From Rudaea cellulosilytica DSM 22992 (GTDB lineage Bacteria > Pseudomonadota > Gammaproteobacteria > Xanthomonadales > Rhodanobacteraceae): a stretch of 64,000 nucleotides of DNA. This document shows, in pieces, positions 18,917 to 28,538 of this stretch. The stretch spans positions 1,339,652 to 1,403,651 of the forward strand of contig NZ_KB899241.1 in assembly GCF_000378125.1 (NCBI RefSeq). Reading direction: 5' to 3'. The notes under the pieces were generated by a model. It saw nothing but the letters and a program-made list of their open reading frames with translations. It had not been told where the DNA came from and did no database searches. Position 1 is the first letter of the stretch. Every line of letters begins with the position of its first letter. Position numbers and translations under genes: made by a program.

Positions 18917-21142
18917 ATGCGCAGTTTCGCTCTTCGCCCACTGATTCTGCCGTCCCTGCTGCTGACGGCGCTTGCCGGCCAGAGTGCGCAGGCCTACGAC
19001 TACACCGCCCCGGTGCCGCTGCACACGACGGCGAAATTCGATCCGACCACGAGCACGGTGCCGTTCCCGACCGACCTGCTGCGTCAAGGCTCCAAAGATC
19101 TGACCCTGAACATTCCGATCGCCAGCGGCACGCCTGCCGCGCAGGTGGCCGTGTATAACGCGCTGAACTCGCTTGACGGCTTCAGCACCACCGCTCCGTG
19201 GAGTACGACGTTTGCCGGCCCGCTGACTCCCGGCAGCGTCGCTGGCGGCAGCGGCAGCGGCAAGAGCGTGCATTTGTTCGAAGTGAGGACCGATGCGGCG
19301 ACCGGTGCGGTGCTCAGCATTGTGCGTGAACTCACTTCGCCGCAGGAATATGTCGCCACGCTCGCATCGAATGCGGCCACAGGCGCGACACTCGCACTCG
19401 TGCCGACCAAACCGCTCAAGCAGCTGACCTCGTACATGGCGGTGCTGACCAACGGCATCACCGACGCCGCAGGCACGCCGGTGCGCCAGTCGCTGATCTA
19501 CGGTTTTTCCAAGCGCACGAGTCCGTTGTGCACGGGCGGCAAGTCGACACTTGCCGCGTTGAGCGATGCGAACGCCTGCGCGCTCGAACCGCTGCGCCAA
19601 CTGACCAACCTGCAGGAAGCCGCGGCCAAGACCGCAGGCGTCGATCCCTCGTCCATCGTGCTGTCGTGGACGGCGACGACGCAGGCGACGACGGTGACGA
19701 TGCAGACCATCGCCGGACTCGTCGATGCGGTGCCGGATCAGAGCATCGCTGTCGTGCCGACTGGCATGACTCTCGCTGACGCGATTCCTGGCCAGCCGCC
19801 GATTGCCGACATCTACGTTGGCGCGCTGACCGTGCCCTACTACTTGTCCGCACCGACTCAGGCCAATCCGGTCGCGCCGCTGACCAACTATTGGACCGCG
19901 CCGCCATGCGGCCAGGTCGCCTCGTGCAACGCACTCGGTCTTGATCCGACATCGACCAACGTGACCGCAGCCAACCGGCTGCCGGTGGCAACGTCGAATC
20001 AGACCGTGCCAGTCATCATGAGCGTGCCAAACGCGAACTCGGGCAAAAGCAAGCCCGCGGCCGGCTGGCCCGTGGTGATCTACCAGCATGGCATCACGAG
20101 CGATCGCACGACGATGCTCGCCGCGGTTGGCGCGCTGAGCCAGGCCGGCTTCGCCGCGATCGCGATCGACCTACCGCTGCACGGCCTCGCCCCGAGCAAT
20201 CCGTTCTACCGCAACGCCTTCCTCGCCGGCACACCGGCGGCGGGGCTGATCACCGGCGAACGTACCTTCGATCTGCCGCAGATCAACACAGCCACTGGCG
20301 CCGTGGCCGCAGGTACGGTCGCGTCGTCGGGCTCTTACTTCATCAACCTGACCAGCCTGCGCACCTCGCGCGACAACCTGCGTCAGGGCGTGTCCGACCT
20401 GCTCGAACTGCGCAGCGCGATTCCCTACGTCACCGGTCTCGACGGCACGCCGCTGTTCGATCCCGCGCGCGTCGCCTTCCTCGGCATCTCGCTCGGCAGC
20501 ATCGAAGGCACAACGTTCATGGCGCTTGCGGCGACGCCGAACACCGCGGTGCAGAACGCAGTGCTCAACGTGCCGGGCGGTGGCATTACCAACCTGCTCG
20601 TCGGCTCGCCGACCTTCGGTCCAGTCATCATTGCCGGCCTCGGCGCCGCCGGCATTAGCCCAGGCACGGCGGACTTCAACACTTTCGTTGTCGCCACGCA
20701 GAGCGTGATCGACTCGGGCGATCCGATCAACTACGCAGGAGATGCCGGTACCGGCGCCGTGCTCGCGACCAAGAACCTGCTCGCGCAGGCCGTGGTCGGC
20801 GGCAGCGTGCCGCTGGCCGGCGATTCCGCGACTGCTAAGTACTACGACGCCAACGGCAAGTGGCTGCCCGATCAAGTGATTCCGAACACGGTTACCGGTG
20901 CTCCATTGTCGGGCGGCCTGCCGATCATCTCCGCGCTCGGCCTCACGCGGATCAGTACGACGACGCAGTCGGCCCCCGGTATCCACAATTCGGTGCAGTT
21001 CGTCAGCGGCGTGCACTCCTCGCTGCTCGATCCGTCCGCCTCGCCGCAGACCACGGTGGAAATGCAGACCCAAGCCGCGAGCTTCTTCGCGACCAACGGC
21101 ACCGCCGTGCAGATCACGAACAGCGCCGTCGTGAAGCAATAA
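18917..21142 (+). CDS. Exported lipase of the VolA/Pla-1/cef family
   Basis: A 741-residue exported alpha/beta hydrolase. A signal peptide (LLLTALAGQSAQA) is followed by the N-terminal domain of bacterial virulence-factor lipases (about 25-340) and the hydrolase domain with PVVIYQHGIT (oxyanion region) and FLGISLGS, placing the nucleophile at Ser525. In Vibrio cholerae VolA is a surface lysophospholipase encoded with fadL; here FadL also follows, after 28 bases. The likely job is to free fatty acids from lipids outside the cell for uptake. Unlike VolA, no lipobox cysteine is present, so it is probably secreted or anchored otherwise. Confidence 0.82.
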   Translation: MRSFALRPLILPSLLLTALAGQSAQAYDYTAPVPLHTTAKFDPTTSTVPFPTDLLRQGSKDLTLNIPIASGTPAAQVAVYNALNSLDGFSTTAPWSTTFAGPLTPGSVAGGSGSGKSVHLFEVRTDAATGAVLSIVRELTSPQEYVATLASNAATGATLALVPTKPLKQLTSYMAVLTNGITDAAGTPVRQSLIYGFSKRTSPLCTGGKSTLAALSDANACALEPLRQLTNLQEAAAKTAGVDPSSIVLSWTATTQATTVTMQTIAGLVDAVPDQSIAVVPTGMTLADAIPGQPPIADIYVGALTVPYYLSAPTQANPVAPLTNYWTAPPCGQVASCNALGLDPTSTNVTAANRLPVATSNQTVPVIMSVPNANSGKSKPAAGWPVVIYQHGITSDRTTMLAAVGALSQAGFAAIAIDLPLHGLAPSNPFYRNAFLAGTPAAGLITGERTFDLPQINTATGAVAAGTVASSGSYFINLTSLRTSRDNLRQGVSDLLELRSAIPYVTGLDGTPLFDPARVAFLGISLGSIEGTTFMALAATPNTAVQNAVLNVPGGGITNLLVGSPTFGPVIIAGLGAAGISPGTADFNTFVVATQSVIDSGDPINYAGDAGTGAVLATKNLLAQAVVGGSVPLAGDSATAKYYDANGKWLPDQVIPNTVTGAPLSGGLPIISALGLTRISTTTQSAPGIHNSVQFVSGVHSSLLDPSASPQTTVEMQTQAASFFATNGTAVQITNSAVVKQ

Positions 21143-21170
21143 ACCCGGAACCTTCAAGGACCATCTCGCC

Positions 21171-22511
21171 ATGATCAAGATCAAACAACAGCAGCGAATC
21201 GTTCCGGCCCTGACCGCGCTGAGCTTCGCCGTCGCCGCCAGCCTCGTCAGCCAGGGTGCGTATGCCAGTGCGTTCCAGCTCGGACGGCAGAACGATACGC
21301 AAGGCGTCGGCCGCTACGGCGCCGGCGGCACCGCCGCGCCGGACGACTGCGCCGTCGTCGAGAACAATCCCGCCGCGATGTCCGACATCAAAGGCGGTTG
21401 CGTACAAACCGACGTAGTCGTGATCGACTACGGCATCAAGTTCTCCGGTGGCGGTACCGACGCGCTGGGCAATCCGCTGACCGGCGGCAACGGCGGCGAC
21501 GGTGGCGCCACCGTGCCGATTCCCGCGGCGCATTTCGTCATGCCGATCAACGACCAGCTCACTTTCGGCGCGGGGTTCAACGCGCCGTTCGGCCTGAAGA
21601 CCTACTATGACGACCGCTGGGTCGGTCGCTACCAGGCCGTTTCCACGAACCTCAAGGCGCCGGCGGCGACGCTGGCCTTGGCGTACAAGATCGACGACAC
21701 GCTGTCGATCGGCGCGAGCCTGATTGCACAGCGCCTGCGCGCCGAACTGAAATCGGACATCAACCTCGGCACGATCCTCATGCAGCCGACCGGCGGTGCA
21801 TTACTGCCGCAGGAAGCCGACGGCCAAGGCGGGCTGAAGGGCGCCGACTGGGGCTTCGGCTTCGGCCTCGGCGTGCTGTGGAAACCGACGCCGGCGGACC
21901 GCGTCGGCTTCAATTTTCACTCGCAGATCGACCACACGATCAACGGCAAGGCGACATTCCTGATACCGTCGAATCTCCTGCCATTGTTCGGCGGCGCATT
22001 CACCAATACGACCGGCACGGCCGACGTCAACACGCCCTGGTTCGCCAACGTCGGCTGGTGGCATACGGTCAACGACCGCCTCAGCCTCGGCGCCGATTTC
22101 AGCTTCACGCACTGGTCGAGCTTCAAGGAGCTCGTGATCTCGTACCAGAACACGGCGCAGGCGCCGTACAACCGGCCGACGCTGTTCAATTACAAGAACA
22201 GCTGGTCGGGATCGCTGGGCGGCGAATACAAACTCGACAATCAATGGACGCTGCGCGCCGGGTTCGGCTACGACAAGACGCCCACGGTCGACGAGACGCG
22301 CGACCCGCGCGTGCCGGACGGCTCGCGCACGGGCGTGGCCTTGGGACTCGGCTACAAGATGAGCGACAAGCTGCGTTTCGACGCGGGCTACTATCACCTG
22401 TTCGTCGAGGACGGCAAGATCGACCAGACCAGCGCGACGTTCGATCATCTCGTCGGCAAGACCGCGAACGACGACAACACCTTCGCGGTTTCGGTGCAGT
22501 ATCGGTTCTAG
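21171..22511 (+). CDS. fadL: Outer-membrane long-chain fatty acid transporter, FadL/OmpP1/TodX family
   Basis: A 446-residue outer-membrane beta-barrel protein. After a signal peptide ending near AYASAFQ it has the family's hatch region with QNDTQGVGRYGAGGTA and VVENNPAAMSDIKGG (the NPA motif), then alternating amphipathic strands ending in a terminal aromatic, VSVQYRF. FadL channels carry long-chain fatty acids and other hydrophobic compounds across the outer membrane. It is the second gene of an operon with the lipase and is followed by a strong terminator. Substrate could also be another hydrophobic molecule, but the lipase neighbour argues for fatty acids. Confidence 0.88.
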   Translation: MIKIKQQQRIVPALTALSFAVAASLVSQGAYASAFQLGRQNDTQGVGRYGAGGTAAPDDCAVVENNPAAMSDIKGGCVQTDVVVIDYGIKFSGGGTDALGNPLTGGNGGDGGATVPIPAAHFVMPINDQLTFGAGFNAPFGLKTYYDDRWVGRYQAVSTNLKAPAATLALAYKIDDTLSIGASLIAQRLRAELKSDINLGTILMQPTGGALLPQEADGQGGLKGADWGFGFGLGVLWKPTPADRVGFNFHSQIDHTINGKATFLIPSNLLPLFGGAFTNTTGTADVNTPWFANVGWWHTVNDRLSLGADFSFTHWSSFKELVISYQNTAQAPYNRPTLFNYKNSWSGSLGGEYKLDNQWTLRAGFGYDKTPTVDETRDPRVPDGSRTGVALGLGYKMSDKLRFDAGYYHLFVEDGKIDQTSATFDHLVGKTANDDNTFAVSVQYRF

Positions 22512-22533
22512 TCGCGCGCGGCAACGACCACGC

Positions 22534-22562
22534 AAAGGGCGCGAGCGATCGCGCCCTTTTTT
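22534..22562 (+). terminator. Rho-independent terminator of the lipase-fadL operon
   Basis: Perfect 11-base stem AAAGGGCGCGA / TCGCGCCCTTT with a GCGA tetraloop, 22 bases after the fadL stop and ending in a T run. The A run on the left side means it may also serve the convergent gene at 22569. Confidence 0.85.
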
Positions 22563-22568
22563 ATCCGG

Positions 22569-23069
22569 TCAGTAATTGATGCCGACGCGTCGCATTAGCT
22601 TGGCCACGATCCATGCGGGACCGATCAGCAGATAGGCGAGATCGGTCAGGAACGACGGTTTCCTGCCCTCGATCTTGTGGCCGATGAACTGACCGATCCA
22701 GGCGACGACGAACACAGCGATCGCCAACCACATCAGTTGTGTCGCACCGAGCGCTCGGTACAGTGCCTCGGTGCCAAGACCGAGCACGACGAACATTGCG
22801 AGCATGGCGAACGCGAGCGGCCGCGACAGGCGCAGGTAGAACGCGAACGCGGGCACCATCGCCAATGCCGCCCAGAGCCCGGCGCGCCCCACCATTGCTG
22901 GCACCGGTACGACCCAGAGCAGGGCGATCACGGTCCACAGGATCGCGGGCACGCAGATCCAATGGATCGTGATGTTGGTCGGATTGCGATGGTCCTCGCT
23001 GTAGTTGCCGAGCCAGCGGTCGACTTCGCGGCGCGCATCGTCGCCGGTGTGGAAAGCGGCTTCGTTCAT
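22569..23069 (-). CDS. Mpo1-like (DUF962) membrane protein
   Basis: A 166-residue membrane protein with four to five hydrophobic helices. The start at 23069 gives the N-terminal family segment WLGNYSEDHRNPTNITIHWICVP, whose histidines (DHRNPTN..HW) match the Mpo1/YGL010w family, and the C-terminal QFIGHKIEGRKPSFL carries another conserved histidine. The yeast member Mpo1 is an iron-dependent dioxygenase in alpha-oxidation of 2-hydroxy fatty acids; bacterial members are presumed related. Being next to lipase and fadL is suggestive of lipid metabolism but it is on the opposite strand. Confidence 0.82.
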   Translation of the reverse strand: MNEAAFHTGDDARREVDRWLGNYSEDHRNPTNITIHWICVPAILWTVIALLWVVPVPAMVGRAGLWAALAMVPAFAFYLRLSRPLAFAMLAMFVVLGLGTEALYRALGATQLMWLAIAVFVVAWIGQFIGHKIEGRKPSFLTDLAYLLIGPAWIVAKLMRRVGINY

Positions 23070-23172
23070 GACGGTCCTCGAGTGTATGTTTCGCTGCGTC
23101 GAGCATAGCGTGCAAGCATCGCCGCGCAAGGGCCGCCGCAGCAGCGCGGGGAGGGCAAACCGGTCAGCTCGA

Positions 23173-24042
23173 TCATGCCATCGTCGAGCGCCACAGATGC
23201 AGCACGGCATAGGCGCGATACGGCCGCCACGCCTGCGACATTTCCTCGAGCGCGCGCGTGGATACTGGCTTGCCGTCGCGTGCAACGGCCTTGCGCAGCA
23301 CGATGTCGCCCGCCGGAAACGCATCGGCATGGGCGACGCCGCGCATCGCCAGGTAGTACGCGGTCCATTCACCAATTCCCGGCAGCGCGGTCCACATCGA
23401 CACGAACTCGGCCAGTGGACGCTCGCGGCGGAAATCGACGCGGCCGTCGCGCACCGCCGCGGCGATCGCGCGCAGCGTGGCGATGCGCGCGCCGGTGATG
23501 CCGAGTCCGCCGAGATCCGCGTCGGCGAGCGTGGCCGGTGTGGGGAACAAAACTGCTTTGCCACTGCGCGACGTCTCGACTTCGTGGCCGAATTTGCGCA
23601 CCACGCGCTCGGTCAGCGTACGCGCGGCGGCAACCGTGACCTGCTGGCCGAGCACGGCGCGGATCGCGATCTCGAAGCCATCCCAGCCGCCGGGCAGGCG
23701 CTGGCCCGGGTGCTTCGCGATGCACGCCTTCAGGTGCCGGCGGCGGCCGAGATGCGCATTGATCGCGGCGATGTCCGCGTCGAGGTCGAACATGCGGCGC
23801 ACGCGCGCGACGATGTCGGCGACGTGCACGGCATTCGCAGAATCGACTTGCAGATCCAGCGCGTGACCGCGCTTGGCGCGGGTGACGGCGAATTCGCCCA
23901 CCTCGCCATTCAGGGTGAAGATACGCCGATAACTATCCTCATCGACCCGCTCGACGCCGGGGATCGCGCGCTTGGCGAAGAACCCGAGCAGGTTGGCGAA
24001 GTCGTGCGGCGGCTGGTATTCGAGGCGGATCTTTTCGCTCAC
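23173..24042 (-). CDS. alkA: DNA-3-methyladenine glycosylase II family protein
   Basis: A 289-residue AlkA-type glycosylase that removes alkylated bases. It has the N-terminal TBP-like domain (about 1-110), then the HhH-GPD domain with AVLGQQVTVAAARTL, the helix-hairpin-helix LPGIGEWTAYYLAMR, and DAFPAGDIVLRKA with the catalytic aspartate. Length matches E. coli AlkA (282). It starts with GTG, 3 bases after the stop of the SDR gene, so it depends on that operon for expression. No Ada-type regulatory domain is fused to it. Activity is well supported. Confidence 0.9.
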   Translation of the reverse strand: MSEKIRLEYQPPHDFANLLGFFAKRAIPGVERVDEDSYRRIFTLNGEVGEFAVTRAKRGHALDLQVDSANAVHVADIVARVRRMFDLDADIAAINAHLGRRRHLKACIAKHPGQRLPGGWDGFEIAIRAVLGQQVTVAAARTLTERVVRKFGHEVETSRSGKAVLFPTPATLADADLGGLGITGARIATLRAIAAAVRDGRVDFRRERPLAEFVSMWTALPGIGEWTAYYLAMRGVAHADAFPAGDIVLRKAVARDGKPVSTRALEEMSQAWRPYRAYAVLHLWRSTMA

Positions 24043-24045
24043 GCC

Positions 24046-24828
24046 TCAGAATCCATAGCGCAGAAAACCGCCATCGACCGCGATGCACTCGCCGGTGATG
24101 TACGCCGCGGCGGGCAGGCACAGGAACGCGATCGCCGCGGCGACCTCCTCGGGTTCACCGATGCGGCCCATCGGCGTGCGTTCGAGCACTTCGTCGAGGT
24201 ATTCCTCGTTGGCGAGTTTGATTGCGGTGCGCTGTGTGCGGATGTACCACGGCGCGACGGCATTGACGCGGATGCCGTCCTCGGCCCACTCGCAGGCAAG
24301 GTTCTTGGTCAGTTGCGCGAGCGCGGCCTTGGTCATGCCGTAGGGCGAGCCGGTGCGCACATGGGTCAGTCCCGATACCGAGCTGACGTTGACGATCGCG
24401 GCGTTGCCGTGCTCGGCAAGTTGCGCGTGCGCGAGTCGGCTCATCTCGAATGCGCTCATCACGTTCACTTCAATTAGCCCGCGCACTTCGTCTGCGGCGT
24501 AGTCGAGCGTCGGCTTGCTCGCGTTGCCACCGGCGTTGTTGACGAGGATCGACAGCGGCAGCTCGAGGTCAGCGACCCAGTCGAACACTTCGAGCCGCTG
24601 TTCGGCGTCGGCGACATCAGCTGCGAACGCGACGATGTCGCTGGCGGGGAATTCTTCGGCCAGTTCGGCCCGGGCTGACTCCAGATGCGCTTCGTCACGC
24701 GCGACCATGAGTACATCGGCGCCGAGCAACGCGAGTTCGCGTGCGGTGGCATAGCCGATGCCGCGGCTCGCGCCCGTGACCAGCGCGACTTGTCCATCCA
24801 GGCGCCAGCGCGCGGTATTTGTCGTCAT
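24046..24828 (-). CDS. SDR family oxidoreductase (tropinone-reductase-like)
   Basis: A 260-residue classical short-chain dehydrogenase. The ATG at 24828 is chosen because AAGGAGA precedes it. It has the cofactor site TGASRGIG, NNAGGNAS, the catalytic serine in NVSSVSG and the YGMTK motif (Tyr-x3-Lys), with a C-terminal ITGECIAVDGGF. The basic residue after the glycine motif (SRGIG) suggests NADP. It resembles tropinone-reductase-like SDRs, whose bacterial substrates are unknown. It forms a tight operon with alkA. No link between the two activities is evident. Confidence 0.85.
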   Translation of the reverse strand: MTTNTARWRLDGQVALVTGASRGIGYATARELALLGADVLMVARDEAHLESARAELAEEFPASDIVAFAADVADAEQRLEVFDWVADLELPLSILVNNAGGNASKPTLDYAADEVRGLIEVNVMSAFEMSRLAHAQLAEHGNAAIVNVSSVSGLTHVRTGSPYGMTKAALAQLTKNLACEWAEDGIRVNAVAPWYIRTQRTAIKLANEEYLDEVLERTPMGRIGEPEEVAAAIAFLCLPAAAYITGECIAVDGGFLRYGF

Positions 24829-24917
24829 GGCTGTCTCCTTCGGCAAAGCGTGATCGCCTTGCCTGTACACGCAAGACTCCGCGGCGCAAACTTTAGCGAC
24901 TGGTTGCGGAGTTCGCC

Positions 24918-25142
24918 ATGCGTATCGCCACGTTATCGATTTTCGTCCTCGCCGTGCTCTCCGTTTCTTGCTCACGCGGCACACCGCCGCCCGCGCCCGC
25001 GGCCCAACCGAAGCCGACCGAGCGGCAGAAGACGGTGATCGATGCGCAGCTCAAAGCCCTCGACAAGGCGAAGGCCGTGCAAGGCACGCTGGATCAGCAG
25101 AAGAAGGACATGGACAAGAAGCTGGAAGACGCGGGCGGCTAA
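24918..25142 (+). CDS. Small lipoprotein
   Basis: A 74-residue lipoprotein precursor. The N-terminus RIATLSIFVLAVLSVSC ends in a lipobox (LSVSC) with the lipidated cysteine at residue 18; Ser-Arg follow, so outer-membrane sorting is likely. The mature part has a proline/alanine-rich spacer and then a single amphipathic helix of lysine, glutamine and aspartate residues (RQKTVIDAQLKALDKAK). Similar tiny lipoproteins are common in Xanthomonadales, without assigned function. It lies alone between two oppositely oriented genes. The ATG has GGAG at a suitable distance. Confidence 0.72.
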   Translation: MRIATLSIFVLAVLSVSCSRGTPPPAPAAQPKPTERQKTVIDAQLKALDKAKAVQGTLDQQKKDMDKKLEDAGG

Positions 25143-25227
25143 TAGCGTGCGCGATGTGTAGCGGCGTCAGACGGGATCCCATGTCATCGGCCATCCTTGG
25201 CCTGCACAAGATGACGGCATTCTGCCG

Positions 25228-27075
25228 TCACTTGATCTCGCAGAAACAGTAGGCGAACACGCCGACCTTGTTCGAGTCGAGTGAGCTCAGCAACTTGAGC
25301 TGGCCCTGCACGTCGGGCTGAGCGAGCAGAGTGCGCATCGATTTGGGCACGAGGCTGTGAACGAAGCTCGCCGATGCGTCGTTCGACAGGCTGACGATGA
25401 ACCGCTCCCACGCCGACAGCGACTTCTCGACGTAGCGCACCTGGTAGTTGTCGCCAAGCTTGGCCGCCTGCGCCGCCGCGGCTGTCGCTTCGCGCAGGCC
25501 GCCGAGTTGATCGACGAGGCCGCGCTCCTTCGCCTGCGCGCCGCTCCATACGCGGCCGCGCGCGATCGCGTCGATTTCCTCGGGCTTCTTCTTGCGCGCG
25601 GCAGCCACTTTGGTGATGAAGTTCTGGTAGCCCTTGTCGATGATGCTCTGGATGATGTCGCCGACCTTCGGGTCGAGCGCGCGGCGCGGATCGAGCGCTC
25701 CGGCGAGCGAGGTCGTACCGACGCCGTCGGTGTGCACATTGAGCTTGGCCAGCGTCTTCGGGAAGTTCATGAACAGGCCGAAGATGCCGATCGAACCGGT
25801 AATCGTGGTCGGCTCGGCGAAGATCTGATCGCCGTTCATCGAGATCCAGTAGCCGCCCGACGCGGCGACGTCGCCCATCGAGACGATGACGGGCTTGCCC
25901 GCGGCCTTGGTCAGTTCGATTTCGCGGCGGATCAGTTCGGAGGCGAATGCGCTGCCGCCCGGTGAGTTGACGCGCAGCACGACCGCCTTGATGTTCCTGT
26001 TCTCGCGCGCCTGGCGCACGAGCTTGGCAGTCGATTCGCCGCCGACCGTGCCGGCAGCCTGGTCGCCGTCGAGGATCTCGCCCTGGGCGACGACGACGCC
26101 GACCTGTGGGCGCGTATCGAGCGGATTTTCACGCTGCACGAGCGTGGCATAGTCCTGGAAGTCGATCTGGCGGAAGCTGTTTTCTTCCTTGACTCCCTTC
26201 TGGATCAGCAGCGCTTCGGCTTCGTCACGCGTGGCGAGCTTGTCGACCAGCTTGGCGTCGAGCGCGAGCTTGGCGAGATCGCCGTTGGCGGCCTTGATCG
26301 ACGTCGAGTAGTTCTCGATCTGCGCGGCGATCGCCTTCGGGTCGAGCTTGCGCGCGCCGCCGATTTCCTTGAGGTAGTCGCCCCAGACACCGTTCATCCA
26401 GTAAAGATCGGCTTCCTTCGATTCGGGCGAAGCGTCGTTGCGGATGTACGGTTCGGCGTACGACTTGTACTCGCCGACGCGGAACAGGTGCACATCGACA
26501 CCGAGCCAGTCGAGCGCATCTTTGTAGTAGGTGCGGTAGCGGCCGAGGCCTTCGAGCAGCAGATCGCCATCCGGGTGCAGCAGCACCTCGTTCGCGTGCG
26601 CGGCGATGAGATACTGGCCCTGGCTCATCGAGTTCGATACGGCGACGACCTCTTTGCCTGCGGCTTTGAAGCGTTCGATTGCGGCGCCGATCTCGTGCAG
26701 CGTGGACATGCCGGCCGAGGCAATCTGGTCCGGTTCGATGACGAGACGCTCGATGCGCTTGTCGGCCGCGGCGGCGTCGATCGTGCGAATGAGATCGCGC
26801 AGTTGCACTTCGCGGATCTTCTGTCCGAACGCGCCCGCGAACGCGCGTTGCGCCGGATCGGAGCTGTACTGCTCGACGATATTGCCTTTCGGGTCGAGCA
26901 CGAGCGCGGTGCGCTCCTGCAATACGACCTTGCCGCCGCCCGCGCGCAGCGCGACGAAGAAGATCAGCAACAGGAACAGCGCGATCACGCCGAACACGAA
27001 CCGGCGGATGAAGTTGAACAGGCTCCAGGCCCAGAAGAACAGGGTGGCGAACACGCCGCGGCTTTTCTCGGCCAT
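25228..27075 (-). CDS. sppA: Signal peptide peptidase SppA, 67K type
   Basis: A 615-residue inner-membrane protease that degrades leftover signal peptides. Start at the ATG with GAGGAAG upstream. A membrane helix lies at about 12-45, followed by two tandem S49 domains. The catalytic pair is Lys204 in GEYKS and Ser406 in DVAASGGYW, close to Lys209 and Ser409 of E. coli SppA, so the protease looks active with its dyad split across the two halves. Length matches the long gammaproteobacterial form (618). The MATE gene lies upstream, 83 bases away, on the same strand. Confidence 0.93.
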   Translation of the reverse strand: MAEKSRGVFATLFFWAWSLFNFIRRFVFGVIALFLLLIFFVALRAGGGKVVLQERTALVLDPKGNIVEQYSSDPAQRAFAGAFGQKIREVQLRDLIRTIDAAAADKRIERLVIEPDQIASAGMSTLHEIGAAIERFKAAGKEVVAVSNSMSQGQYLIAAHANEVLLHPDGDLLLEGLGRYRTYYKDALDWLGVDVHLFRVGEYKSYAEPYIRNDASPESKEADLYWMNGVWGDYLKEIGGARKLDPKAIAAQIENYSTSIKAANGDLAKLALDAKLVDKLATRDEAEALLIQKGVKEENSFRQIDFQDYATLVQRENPLDTRPQVGVVVAQGEILDGDQAAGTVGGESTAKLVRQARENRNIKAVVLRVNSPGGSAFASELIRREIELTKAAGKPVIVSMGDVAASGGYWISMNGDQIFAEPTTITGSIGIFGLFMNFPKTLAKLNVHTDGVGTTSLAGALDPRRALDPKVGDIIQSIIDKGYQNFITKVAAARKKKPEEIDAIARGRVWSGAQAKERGLVDQLGGLREATAAAAQAAKLGDNYQVRYVEKSLSAWERFIVSLSNDASASFVHSLVPKSMRTLLAQPDVQGQLKLLSSLDSNKVGVFAYCFCEIK

Positions 27076-27158
27076 ACGCAATCTTCCTCGGGAAAATATC
27101 GAAAGTGATCTGTGACGCAGATTAACCGAATTGCCGACGACCGGCATACCGCCTTAAG

Positions 27159-28538
27159 TCATGCCCTGCGTGGCATGCTGGCGCGGAGAAAACGCAGGGT
27201 CAGCAATACTGCCGCCGCGGTCAGCCCAGCGGCGAGGCCCATCCACATCCCGCGTGCGCCCAATCCTTGTCTGAACGCCAGCCAGTAGCCGACCGGCATG
27301 CCGATCGCCCAATAGGCGAGCACGGTGATGATCATCGGCATCGTCGTGTCCTTGAGTCCGCGCAACGCGCCGCCGGCGGTGACTTGGATACCGTCCGAGA
27401 GCTGGAAAATCGCGGCGAGGACCAGCAGCTGCGCGGCGAGCGCGGCGACGGCCGTATCGTCGGTGTAGGCATGCGCGATCGCTTGCGGAAACACCGCCAT
27501 CGCCGTCGAAGCGACGAACTGAGTGCCGAGCGAGAGCGTTATGCCGGCCAGCCCGGCCGAGCGCACGCCATGCCGATCGCCGCGGCCGACCGCATTGCCG
27601 ACGCGCACTGTGGTCGCCATCGCCAGGCCAAGCGGCACCATGAAGGTGATCGACGCAACGTTGAGCGCGACCTGATGGCTGGCCACGGTGACCGCGCCGA
27701 GCGAGGCGATCAACAGCGCGGTGCACACGAACAGCCCCGACTCCATCAGCAGGGCGATGCCCATCGGCACACCGAGGCGCAGCAGTGCACCGATCTCGTG
27801 CCAGCGCGGTGATTCGAAATGAGCGAACGGCGCAATCTCGCGATAATTGCGATGGCGATGCAGATACAGCGCGAAGGCGATCGCTTCGATCCAGAGTACG
27901 AGCGCGGTCGCTTCGCCGGAGCCTTGCGCACCGCGCGGTGCAACTCCGAGTTTGCCGTACATCAGCGTGTAGCCAATCGGTGCGAGCAGCAAGAGGCCAA
28001 ACAGGCCGAAGTACATCGTCGGCCGGGTCAGCGAGAGTCCTTCGGAAAGGCCGCGCATGGCGAAGTAGAGCGTCAGCGCCGGTGCGCCCCAGGAGATCGC
28101 GCGGACGAACTTCGTCGTGTCCTCGATGATGCCCGGATCGACGCCGAAACCACCGAGCAGCATCGGTCCGACGTAGCGGACGAACAGCAGCAGGCCGATG
28201 CCGAGCAGCAACGCCATCCACAGCGCCTGGCGGAACAGTGGGCCGATCTCGCCGCGACGCTGCGCGCCGGCGAGTTGTGCCACGCTCGGCGGCACGGACA
28301 TCATCACGCCGATGCCGGTGACGATTGCGAGCGACCACACACCCGCACCGACCGCGACCGCGGCGAGCGTGTGCGCGTTGTAGTGGCCGGCGAGCATCGT
28401 GTCGACGACGTTCATGCCGATCGCCGACAGCTGGCCGGCGATCAGCGGCAGGGCGAGGATCAGTGTGTCGCGCAATTCGCGCCCAAACGACATAGGCGCG
28501 GCGCCTGCCGCGGGCGGTGCGGCGGGAGAGGGAGGCAT
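27159..28538 (-). CDS. MATE family efflux transporter (NorM-like)
   Basis: A 459-residue multidrug/sodium or proton antiporter with twelve predicted membrane helices in two repeats: LILALPLIAGQLSAIGMNVVDTMLAG begins the first half and LGVPMGIALLMESGLFV the second, both MATE hallmarks. The start at 28538 (MPPSP) is chosen; an internal ATG at 28493 before SFGRELRDT would give a shorter and equally functional form. It exports cationic compounds or drugs from the cytoplasm. It is followed by sppA on the same strand. Substrate cannot be told from sequence. Confidence 0.92.
   Translation of the reverse strand: MPPSPAAPPAAGAAPMSFGRELRDTLILALPLIAGQLSAIGMNVVDTMLAGHYNAHTLAAVAVGAGVWSLAIVTGIGVMMSVPPSVAQLAGAQRRGEIGPLFRQALWMALLLGIGLLLFVRYVGPMLLGGFGVDPGIIEDTTKFVRAISWGAPALTLYFAMRGLSEGLSLTRPTMYFGLFGLLLLAPIGYTLMYGKLGVAPRGAQGSGEATALVLWIEAIAFALYLHRHRNYREIAPFAHFESPRWHEIGALLRLGVPMGIALLMESGLFVCTALLIASLGAVTVASHQVALNVASITFMVPLGLAMATTVRVGNAVGRGDRHGVRSAGLAGITLSLGTQFVASTAMAVFPQAIAHAYTDDTAVAALAAQLLVLAAIFQLSDGIQVTAGGALRGLKDTTMPMIITVLAYWAIGMPVGYWLAFRQGLGARGMWMGLAAGLTAAAVLLTLRFLRASMPRRA

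Noticed and set aside
17179-18918. A 579-codon minus-strand frame
   Set aside because: Covers the epimerase gene in antisense and part of the monooxygenase-fold gene out of frame; no protein-like features.
25212-25230. Hairpin TGACGGCA / TGCCGTCA near the end of sppA as a terminator
   Set aside because: No T run follows; it overlaps the last codons of sppA. It might still be weakly active but support is thin.
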